A stretch of DNA of 8,812 bases from an uncultured Bacteroidales bacterium. GTDB lineage: Bacteria; Bacteroidota; Bacteroidia; Bacteroidales; Bacteroidaceae. The position numbers were made by a program, and so were the translations under genes. The notes under the pieces were generated by a model. The model saw only the letters and a program-made list of their open reading frames with translations. It had not been told where the DNA came from and did not search any database. Location: NCBI GenBank assembly GCA_945788445.1, contig CALZMA010000029.1, positions 1 to 8,812 on the forward strand, given 5' to 3'. Every line of letters starts with the position of its first letter. Position 1 is the first letter of the stretch. Shown one piece after another: positions 1 through 5,525 of the stretch.

Positions 1-393
1 GACATCTGGTGGCTGCGCCAGCACCCGAAGGTGATGAACCTGCCCTGGGTGGAGAAAATCCGCCGCGCCGACCGCGACAACACCATCGACATCTACATCT
101 CGGAGGACCACGACGACGTGCTCGCCGACGGCACGTGGCAACAGTTCTTCACGGAGAAGCCCGAAGTGCTGACGCTCGAGGAGAAAAAGGCATGGATTGC
201 CCAGAACACGGAAGTGGCCCTCGCCTCGGACGCTTTCTTCCCCTTCGGCGACAACATCGAACGCGCCCACAAGAGCGGCGTGCAGTATGTGGCACAGGCC
301 GGCGGCAGCGTACGCGACGACCATGTCATCGCCACCTGCAACAAGTATGGCATGGCCATGGCCTTCACGGGCGTGCGCCTGTTCCACCATTGA
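1..393 (+). CDS. Phosphoribosylaminoimidazolecarboxamide (AICAR) formyltransferase, monofunctional PurH-like type; C-terminal 130 residues only
   Basis: The frame is open from the first base to TGA at 391-393, so this is the C-terminal end of a gene that starts outside the window. The enzyme family transfers a formyl group from 10-formyl-tetrahydrofolate to AICAR late in purine synthesis, in the cytosol. Visible family motifs are WWLRQHP at the window start, [16 protein letters not shown], the AGGSVRDD loop, and the ending FTGVRLFHH. The ending and the charged insert around EEKKAWIAQ resemble, as I recall them, the roughly 390-residue transformylase-only proteins of Bacteroidetes and Clostridia rather than the C-terminus of the roughly 510-residue bifunctional PurH. 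The N-terminal part and its catalytic Lys-His are not visible, so the choice between the two types is inference. Over 300 bp of repeat-rich DNA follows, so it is probably the last gene of its transcript. Confidence 0.85.
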   Translation, partial: DIWWLRQHPKVMNLPWVEKIRRADRDNTIDIYISEDHDDVLADGTWQQFFTEKPEVLTLEEKKAWIAQNTEVALASDAFFPFGDNIERAHKSGVQYVAQAGGSVRDDHVIATCNKYGMAMAFTGVRLFHH

Positions 394-400
394 TGACCGC

Positions 401-583
401 GGACTTTGGGGCTTTGGGCTCAAGTTTAAAGTTCGAACTTCAAGGTTTAAGAGCTTGAAGCTTAAAGTCCAGGAGGCTGAAGTTGCAAAGTCCGTAGTTC
501 AGAAACAGTTCAAGAGTCAAAAAGTTTAGAAGTTTCAGGTTTAAACCAGTTCTGTAGTGTGAAGTTGGAAGTTGGAGCGTGGA
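401..583 (+). repeat. Degenerate 7-bp tandem repeat array, consensus near AGTTnnA
   Basis: This is non-coding DNA after the AICAR transformylase stop. Reading in steps of seven gives AGTTTAA (423-429), AGTTCGA (430-436), ACTTCAA (437-443), GGTTTAA (444-450), then after a 1-bp slip AGCTTGA (452-458) and AGCTTAA (459-465). Later come two exact copies of AGTTGGA (563-576) followed by GCGTGGA (577-583). The stretch between 466 and 562 keeps the same vocabulary (AAGTT, TTTAAA, TTCAAG) but drifts in phase. Base composition is clearly more AT-rich than the flanking genes. Short frames that cross it lack the codon bias of the neighbouring genes, so I do not call a gene. The repeat is seen directly; its origin and function are unknown. 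Confidence 0.7.
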
Positions 584-665
584 GGGTTGGTAAGCATACA
601 GCCGAGGGCTTTGCCCTGGGCGCGCCTCTACAAGCTCCCGACTCCCAACTTTCAACTGTTTAAAC
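539..665. repeat. Large imperfect inverted repeat bounded by two GTTTAAAC palindromes
   Basis: The 8-bp palindrome GTTTAAAC occurs at 539-546 and at 658-665. Inside the left one, the + strand carries AGTTGGA heptamers (563-576). Inside the right one the same kind of heptamer appears on the opposite strand: CTCCCGA, CTCCCAA, CTTTCAA at 635-655, which read AGTTGAA, AGTTGGG, AGTCGGG on the - strand. The two arms therefore pair imperfectly around a GC-rich centre of about 50 bp. That centre holds a small hairpin, AGGGC-TTT-GCCCT (605-617), and a GGCGCGCC palindrome (619-626). It could act as a structured 3' end for the gene upstream or be a relic of a small mobile repeat. There is no clear U-tract, so I do not call a terminator. 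Confidence 0.6.
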
Positions 666-705
666 CGCCGCGCTTCGAACTTCCATCCCCTAATCTTCCC
701 TTCCC

Positions 706-924
706 ATGTCCGTTACCGACCGCAAAGCATCAGACGAGGAAATCACGCAGGCCATGACGGTAGGCATCACCTTCAAGGGGGCCAAGCTGAAGAAAGCACC
801 CGACACCAACAAGGTGAAGACCAAAGCGAAAAAGAAATCTTACATCACGGGGCTCCACGGTTCCGGCTCTGCCAAGATGAAGGCCGAAATACGCCGCCGG
901 CGCGCCAACCGCCACAAGAAATAA
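706..924 (+). CDS. Small very basic protein of unknown function, 72 residues
   Basis: I do not recognise this protein. It runs from ATG at 706 to TAA, and its codons follow the C/G-ending preference of the neighbours, which supports a real gene. It has 21 Lys or Arg against 6 Asp or Glu in 72 residues. The basic residues lie mainly in a lysine-rich middle (about residues 35-45, KVKTKAKKK) and an arginine-rich tail (about 62-72, RRRRANRHKK). The N-terminal third is more mixed and may form a short helix. There is no signal peptide or membrane segment and no cysteine pair for a zinc site. Such a composition fits binding to RNA, DNA or the ribosome, but that is inference from charge only. tsaB starts 30 bp downstream with no terminator between, so the two are probably co-transcribed. 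The start is preceded by CTTCCC rather than a Shine-Dalgarno sequence. Confidence 0.65.
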   Translation: MSVTDRKASDEEITQAMTVGITFKGAKLKKAPDTNKVKTKAKKKSYITGLHGSGSAKMKAEIRRRRANRHKK

Positions 925-954
925 CCCCCGTCCAACACCCTCAAAGTCATCTCC

Positions 955-1644
955 ATGTCCTGCATTCTCCACATAGAGACCTCCACCGAGGTCTGCTCCG
1001 TAGCCCTCTCGCAAGACGGCGTTTGCCTCTTCGACAAGGAAGACCGCAAGGGGCCCTCCCATGCCGCCATCCTGGCAGGCTTCGTCGAGGAGGCCCTCTC
1101 CTTTGCCGACAGCCATGCCATCCCGCTCGATGCCGTGGCCGTGAGCCGGGGGCCGGGTTCCTACACGGGGCTGCGCATCGGTGTTTCAGAAGCCAAGGGG
1201 GTAGCCTACGGACGCGATGCCCGGCTGCTCGCCATCGACTCGCTGAAAATCATCACCGTGCCCACGCTGCTCCACACCGAACTCCCCGAAGACGCCCTCC
1301 TCGTGCCCATGATCGACGCCCGCCGCATGGAAGTCTACTGCGCCGTCTACGACCGCGCACTGCGCGAGGTGGTGCCCATCGGCGCACAGATTGTCGACGA
1401 GCATTCCTTCGCCGAACACCTCGAGGCCCATCCGGTCTACTTCTTGGGCAACGGCGCGGCCAAGTGCCGGGGGGTGATTTCCCACCCCAACGCCCACTTC
1501 ATCGAAGGTGCCGTGCCCCTCGCCAGCCAAATGATTCCCCTGGCCGAAATGGCCCTCGCCCGCGAAGCCTTCGAAGACGTGGCCTATTTCGAACCTTTCT
1601 ACCTCAAGGAGTTCGTGGCCACGAAGAGCAAGAAGCCTTTCTGA
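955..1644 (+). CDS. tsaB: tRNA threonylcarbamoyladenosine biosynthesis protein TsaB
   Basis: TsaB (formerly YeaZ) is a partner of TsaD and TsaE in the complex that moves threonylcarbamoyl from its AMP adduct onto A37 of tRNAs reading ANN codons, giving t6A. It has the ASKHA fold but is a degenerate, non-catalytic paralogue of TsaD. Visible here are the first beta strand ILHIETSTEVCSVAL (residues 4-18), a GPSHAAIL segment (33-40) at the usual helix, and the family signature VSRGPGSYTGLRIG (63-76). The protein ends with a YLKEFVATKS-type tail that follows the common P-x-YL motif. Its 229 residues match the family length of about 220-240. The start at 955 places the first strand right at the N-terminus, as usual. 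It follows the small basic gene by 30 bp and precedes the DUF4290 gene by 76 bp. Confidence 0.95.
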   Translation: MSCILHIETSTEVCSVALSQDGVCLFDKEDRKGPSHAAILAGFVEEALSFADSHAIPLDAVAVSRGPGSYTGLRIGVSEAKGVAYGRDARLLAIDSLKIITVPTLLHTELPEDALLVPMIDARRMEVYCAVYDRALREVVPIGAQIVDEHSFAEHLEAHPVYFLGNGAAKCRGVISHPNAHFIEGAVPLASQMIPLAEMALAREAFEDVAYFEPFYLKEFVATKSKKPF

Positions 1645-1672
1645 GGCCCCGGGGGCGCACCGCAGCTCCCGC

Positions 1673-1692
1673 CGGCGGAAAAGCCGCCGTTT
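1673..1692 (+). terminator. Weak GC hairpin after tsaB, possible terminator
   Basis: CGGCGG (1673-1678) and CCGCCG (1684-1689) form a perfect 6-bp stem around AAAAG, followed by only TTT and then C. The hairpin sits in the 76-bp gap between tsaB and the DUF4290 gene. The short T-run makes it a weak terminator at best; it could also attenuate or protect an mRNA end. It is equally possible that the whole region is read through. Confidence 0.3.
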
Positions 1693-1720
1693 CTCCAAAC
1701 ATCCAAACACATCTGACAGA

Positions 1721-2350
1721 ATGACACCCGAAATGCTCACCCCCTCTCCGCTTTCCTGCAACAGCTACAACAGCACGGAGGCTCCCATGAAGCTCGCAGA
1801 GTATGGCCGGCTGGTCCAAGATATGGTGGACTACGCCAAGGGGATTGCCGACAAGGCCGAACGCCAGCGCTATGCCGAGGCCATCGTCTCCATCATGCTC
1901 GGACTGAACCCGAAGATGAAAGACGTGCCCGACTACCGCCACAAGGTTTGGGACCACCTCGCCTTCATCGCCGACTACGAGCTCGACATTGACTATCCCT
2001 ACGAAATCACGCGCCGCAGCGCCGAACACGTGCCGCCCTCGAAACTCTCCTACCCCAAGGGCCCCATCCGCTTCCGCCACTACGGCCGGCTCCTCGAGCA
2101 GTCGCTCGCCGAACTCAAGGAAATGCCCGAAGGCCCCGAACGCGACCGGCTCACGCGCCTCATCGGCAACCGCATGAAGCGCAACCTCGCCGACTGGAAA
2201 GGCGACGGCATACAGGACAGCAAGGTGGCACACGACATCGCCTACTACACGGAAGGCCGCGTGGAACCCGACTTCCTTAGCCCCGGCAAAGAGCTGATGC
2301 ACATCGGCGAGAACCGCTTCCGCACACGCAAGAACAAAGGGCTCATCTAA
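1721..2350 (+). CDS. DUF4290 domain-containing protein, Bacteroidetes-type conserved hypothetical
   Basis: The protein matches my memory of DUF4290, a family I know only from Bacteroidetes and usually found directly before murA, as here. No biochemical function is known to me. The recognisable core starts near residue 25 with LAEYGRLVQDMVDYA, followed by a helix-rich segment (KAERQRYAEAIVSIM), the motif DYRHKVWDHLAFIADYELDIDYPYEI, and the C-terminal ending NRFRTRKNKGLI. It has no signal peptide or membrane helix, so it should be cytosolic. The polypeptide is 209 residues from ATG 1721; an in-frame ATG at 1733 would give 205. Neither has a ribosome binding sequence, so the start is undecided. 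The stretch before LAEYGR is low in conservation signals and may be poorly structured. The gap to murA is 59 bp and includes an AT-rich patch that may be a promoter. Confidence 0.85.
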   Translation: MTPEMLTPSPLSCNSYNSTEAPMKLAEYGRLVQDMVDYAKGIADKAERQRYAEAIVSIMLGLNPKMKDVPDYRHKVWDHLAFIADYELDIDYPYEITRRSAEHVPPSKLSYPKGPIRFRHYGRLLEQSLAELKEMPEGPERDRLTRLIGNRMKRNLADWKGDGIQDSKVAHDIAYYTEGRVEPDFLSPGKELMHIGENRFRTRKNKGLI

Positions 2351-2382
2351 CCCGCAAAACGCATTCCCCCACTCCTTATTTA

Positions 2383-2390
2383 TATATTTA
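2383..2390 (+). promoter_or_regulatory. Possible Bacteroidetes -7 box before murA (TATATTTA)
   Basis: TATATTTA differs only in its last base from the Bacteroidetes primary sigma -7 consensus TAnnTTTG. It lies in a conspicuously AT-rich patch (about 2376-2390) inside GC-rich DNA, 19 bp before the murA start. A start site just downstream would leave a very short 5' leader. I see no convincing TTTG-like -33 element. If real, it would drive murA-rimM-dxr-rseP separately from DUF4290. Confidence 0.35.
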
Positions 2391-2409
2391 CCTCTCAACC
2401 CAGCCCAGC

Positions 2410-3720
2410 ATGAGCACGTTCATCATTGAAGGCGGCCACCGCTTGAAAGGAGAAATCACCCCGCAGGGAGCGAAAAACGAAGCGCTCCAGGTAATCTGCG
2501 CCACACTCCTCACCCCCGAAGAAGTCCGCATCCAGAATATCCCCGACATCCTGGACGTGAACAACCTCATCGCACTCCTCGAAGAAATGGGCGTTTCGAC
2601 CCGCTGGAACGCCCCGGGCGACTGCACCTTCCAGGCCAAGGACATCCGGCTGGACTATCTCCAGAGCCAGGCCTTCCTCGACCGCTGCGCACGCCTGCGC
2701 GGCTCCGTGCTGCTCATCGGTCCGCTCACCGCCCGCTTCGGCAAGGCCCGCATAGCCAAGCCCGGCGGCGACAAAATCGGCCGCCGACGCCTCGACACCC
2801 ATTTCTACGGCATGCAGAAACTCGGCGCACGCTTCTACTTCGACGACGAGGCGGGCACCTACAACATAGAGGCCGCACAACTCAAGGGCACCTACATGCT
2901 CCTCGACGAGGCTTCCATCACGGGTACGGGCAACATTGTGATGGCGGCAACGCTCGCCCGCGGCACCACCACCATCTACAACGCCGCCTGCGAACCCTAC
3001 ATTCAGCAGCTCTGCCACTTGCTCACCAAGATGGGGGCGCAAATCTCGGGCATCGGGTCGAACCTGCTGACCATCCGCGGCGTGGAACAGCTCCACGGAG
3101 CCTCGCTCCACCGCATCTTGCCGGACATGATTGAGATTGGCTCCTTCATCGGCATGGGGGCCATGGTGGGCGACGGCCTGACCATCCGCGGTGCCGGCGT
3201 GAAGTCGCTCGGCATCATCCCCGAAGCTTTCCGCCGCCTCGGCATCCGCCTCTACATCAAGGGCGACGACATCCTCATCCCCCCGCACAAGCACTACCAG
3301 ATTGAGTCCTTCATCGACGGTTCCTTCATGACCCTCGCCGACGCGCCCTGGCCGGGACTGACCCCGGACCTCCTCAGCGTGCTCATCGTGGTGGCCACGC
3401 AGGCCCGCGGCTCGGTGCTCTTCCACCAGAAGATGTTCGAGAGCCGACTGTTCTTCACCGACAAACTCATCGAGATGGGGGCCCAAATCATTCTCTGCGA
3501 CCCCCACCGCGCCGTGGTGGTGGGCCACGACCACAAGCTCAAGCTCCGCGGACGACGCATGGTTTCGCCCGACATCCGTGCGGGCATCGCCCTGCTCATC
3601 GCCGCACTCAGCGCGGAAGGCACGAGCCAGATTGACAATGTGGAACAAATAGACCGCGGCTACGAACGCATCGAGCAACGCCTCAACGCGCTCGGAGCCC
3701 ACATCACGCGAAAGGACTGA
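2410..3720 (+). CDS. murA: UDP-N-acetylglucosamine 1-carboxyvinyltransferase (MurA) with Asp in place of the fosfomycin-binding Cys
   Basis: MurA transfers enolpyruvyl from phosphoenolpyruvate to UDP-GlcNAc, the first committed step of peptidoglycan precursor synthesis, in the cytosol. The 436 residues cover the whole two-lobe EPSP-synthase-like fold. The Lys-Asn pair that holds substrate is K22-N23 (GAKNEAL). The mobile active-site loop reads KPGGDKIGRRRLDTH, so the residue equivalent to E. coli Cys115 is Asp121 (codon GAC, 2770-2772). The catalytic acid/base equivalent to E. coli Asp305 is Asp320 in WPGLTPD, and Arg416 lies in the C-terminal IDRGYERIE motif (E. coli Arg397). Cys-to-Asp enzymes remain active but are not alkylated by fosfomycin, as known for Mycobacterium tuberculosis and Chlamydia. 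It is the first gene of a run with rimM 46 bp downstream. The start has no Shine-Dalgarno sequence. aroA is excluded by the UDP-GlcNAc-enzyme loop and the DRGYERIE ending. Confidence 0.97.
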   Translation: MSTFIIEGGHRLKGEITPQGAKNEALQVICATLLTPEEVRIQNIPDILDVNNLIALLEEMGVSTRWNAPGDCTFQAKDIRLDYLQSQAFLDRCARLRGSVLLIGPLTARFGKARIAKPGGDKIGRRRLDTHFYGMQKLGARFYFDDEAGTYNIEAAQLKGTYMLLDEASITGTGNIVMAATLARGTTTIYNAACEPYIQQLCHLLTKMGAQISGIGSNLLTIRGVEQLHGASLHRILPDMIEIGSFIGMGAMVGDGLTIRGAGVKSLGIIPEAFRRLGIRLYIKGDDILIPPHKHYQIESFIDGSFMTLADAPWPGLTPDLLSVLIVVATQARGSVLFHQKMFESRLFFTDKLIEMGAQIILCDPHRAVVVGHDHKLKLRGRRMVSPDIRAGIALLIAALSAEGTSQIDNVEQIDRGYERIEQRLNALGAHITRKD

Positions 3721-3766
3721 GCCGCAACGCCCTTCGTGCGCCCTCCCCAATAACTCCAACTTCCCC

Positions 3767-4303
3767 ATGATACAGCCCGACGACATTTTTCCCATCGGCT
3801 ACATTTCCAAACACCGCGGCCTCCGCGGCGAGGTGGAACTGAACTTCACCGACGATGCCTTCGACACGGGCTCCTCGCCCTACCTCTTCCTCGACATGGA
3901 CGGCCTGCCCGTGCCTTTCTTCTGGGAAGAGTACCGCTTCAAGAACGACGAGACGGCCATCTTCAAGTTTGCCGACATCGACACCGACGAGGCCGCACGC
4001 CGACTGGTGGGACACACGGTGTACTACCCCAAGTGCCACCTCGCGCCCGTCGACGAAGACACTACCCTCGCCTCCTACCGCCAGCTCACGGGGTTCACCG
4101 TGAGCGACATCCACGCGGGCGAACTGGGACGGGTGGCGCAGGTCGACGACTCCTCGGCCAACGTACTGCTCTACATTCTCCGCCCCGACGGCACGGAAGT
4201 CATCGTACCCTACCACGACGACTTCCTCCACGACTTCGACCTGGGCAGCCGCACCCTGCAGCTCCAGCTCCCCGAAGGCATTCTCTCTCTCAACGACGAC
4301 TAA
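3767..4303 (+). CDS. rimM: Ribosome maturation factor RimM
   Basis: RimM binds ribosomal protein uS19 and assists late assembly of the 30S head, including 16S rRNA 3'-domain folding. The N-terminal RimM domain (about residues 7-95) opens with the signature IGYISKHRGLRGEVEL (10-25). A PRC-barrel domain follows (about 102-175), with the typical LTGFTVSD...GELGRV start and the EVIVPYHDDFL strand near the C-terminus. The length of 178 residues is normal. It sits 46 bp after murA and 16 bp before dxr, so co-transcription is very likely. In many bacteria rimM lies with rpsP-trmD-rplS; here it is instead with cell-envelope genes, an arrangement I associate with Bacteroidetes. The start is preceded by ACTTCCCC directly against the ATG. 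Confidence 0.95.
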   Translation: MIQPDDIFPIGYISKHRGLRGEVELNFTDDAFDTGSSPYLFLDMDGLPVPFFWEEYRFKNDETAIFKFADIDTDEAARRLVGHTVYYPKCHLAPVDEDTTLASYRQLTGFTVSDIHAGELGRVAQVDDSSANVLLYILRPDGTEVIVPYHDDFLHDFDLGSRTLQLQLPEGILSLNDD

Positions 4304-4319
4304 AAGCTTTCTCTTCCCC

Positions 4320-5471
4320 ATGAAACACATAGCCATCCTCGGCTCCACAGGCTCCATTGGTACGCAGGCGCTCGACGTGGTACGCAACCACCCCGACTGC
4401 TTCGAAGCCACCGTGCTGACCGCAGGCTCCAACGCAGAACTCCTCATCCAGCAGGCCCGCGAATTTCAGCCCAACGCCGTAGTCATTGCCGACGAAAGCC
4501 GCTACGGCGAGGTCCGCGACGCACTCGCCCCGCTCCCCATCAAGGTCTACACCGGTTCGCAAGCCATTGCCGAAGTGGTGGAAATGAGCGAGATTGACAT
4601 CGTGCTGACCGCCATGGTGGGCTTCGCCGGGCTGCGCCCCACCGTGGCCGCCATCCGTGCGGGCAAGACCATTGCCCTGGCCAACAAGGAGACGCTCGTG
4701 GTGGCCGGCGGCCTCATCGGCGACCTCTGCCGCCGCCACCGTGTGAGCCTCCTTCCCGTCGACAGCGAGCACTCGGCCATCTTCCAGTGCCTCAACGGCG
4801 AGGGCAACAACGCCATCCGCCGCATTCTCCTCACGGCCTCGGGAGGACCTTTCCGCCGGCTCAGCGCCGACGACCTCCAGCGCGTCACCGTGGACCAGGC
4901 CCTCTGCCACCCCAACTGGAAGATGGGGGCGAAAATCACCATCGACTCGGCAACGCTCATGAACAAGGGCTTCGAGATGATTGAGGCCCACTGGCTCTAC
5001 GGCGTGGCCCCGCGCGACATCCAGGTGGTGGTCCACCCCGAGAGCGTGGTCCATTCGGCAGTGGAGTTTGCCGACGGTGCCGTGCTCGCCCAGCTGGGCA
5101 CGCCCGACATGCGCCTGCCCATCCAGTATGCCTTCAGCTATCCACAGCGCCTCAACCTCCCCGGTCCGCGGCTCGACCTCTTTGCGCTCGGTGCCCTACA
5201 CTTCGAACCGGCCGACGCCGAACGCTTCCCCTGCCTGCGCCTGGCCTACGAGGCTATCGAACGAGGCGGCAGCGCGCCCTGCGTGCTCAACGCGGCGGGT
5301 GAGGTCTACAACCTGGCCTTCCGCGAAAGGCGCATCGGGTTTACCGACATTCCCCGCCTCACCGAAGTGGCGCTCGCCCAGGCGGCTTTCATCGAGAAGC
5401 CTACGCTCGACGACCTCTTTGCCATCGACGAGGAGGTGCGACGAAACTGCACGGAAAGACTGCCCCGCTAA
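4320..5471 (+). CDS. dxr: 1-deoxy-D-xylulose 5-phosphate reductoisomerase (Dxr/IspC)
   Basis: Dxr converts 1-deoxy-D-xylulose 5-phosphate to 2-C-methyl-D-erythritol 4-phosphate with NADPH, the committed step of the MEP isoprenoid pathway in the cytosol. The NADPH-binding loop is GSTGSIG (residues 8-14), followed by ANKET (121-125). Metal ligands are D148, E150 and E219 (E. coli D150, E152, E231). The substrate and fosmidomycin pocket residues S174, H197, W200, M202, S210, N215 and K216 all match E. coli positions S186, H209, W212, M214, S222, N227 and K228. The C-terminal helical domain is present, and 383 residues is a normal length. It starts 16 bp after rimM, and rseP follows after 54 bp. 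The ATG is preceded by CTTCCCC. The same dxr-rseP adjacency is common, as both supply or guard the envelope. Confidence 0.97.
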   Translation: MKHIAILGSTGSIGTQALDVVRNHPDCFEATVLTAGSNAELLIQQAREFQPNAVVIADESRYGEVRDALAPLPIKVYTGSQAIAEVVEMSEIDIVLTAMVGFAGLRPTVAAIRAGKTIALANKETLVVAGGLIGDLCRRHRVSLLPVDSEHSAIFQCLNGEGNNAIRRILLTASGGPFRRLSADDLQRVTVDQALCHPNWKMGAKITIDSATLMNKGFEMIEAHWLYGVAPRDIQVVVHPESVVHSAVEFADGAVLAQLGTPDMRLPIQYAFSYPQRLNLPGPRLDLFALGALHFEPADAERFPCLRLAYEAIERGGSAPCVLNAAGEVYNLAFRERRIGFTDIPRLTEVALAQAAFIEKPTLDDLFAIDEEVRRNCTERLPR

Positions 5472-5525
5472 ACACAGAAACGCTTTTTCCCCAACTAACA
5501 AACTGACATTCCCCACTCATTCCCC

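Noticed and set aside
197..529. 110-residue + strand frame running from the AICAR transformylase gene into the repeat region
   Set aside because: Its first part is out of frame with a clearly recognised gene and its last part is translated repeat (FKVRTSRFKSLKLKV), with no coding signal.
401..583. CRISPR array
   Set aside because: The repeats are 7 bp, contiguous and degenerate; there are no 20-40 bp identical repeats with unique spacers and no cas genes nearby.
539..665. Possible cloning polylinker, because GTTTAAAC twice and GGCGCGCC are rare-cutter restriction sites
   Set aside because: The flanks are degenerate heptamer repeats without vector-like sequence, and GTTTAAAC fits the heptamer vocabulary. 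A natural origin is more likely.
1604..2398. 264-residue - strand frame opposite the DUF4290 gene, plus similar long - strand frames at 3704-4447, 4290-5054, 5517-6080 and 6345-6938
   Set aside because: All are antisense shadows of recognised + strand genes; none shows a known motif, and low-complexity composition is typical of such shadows.
2395..3795. 466-residue open frame on the - strand, longer than murA itself
   Set aside because: It lies antisense to murA, whose catalytic motifs are complete. Its product is rich in Val, Glu, Ala, Gly and His with no recognisable domain, as expected when a gene with C/G-ending codons is read backwards.
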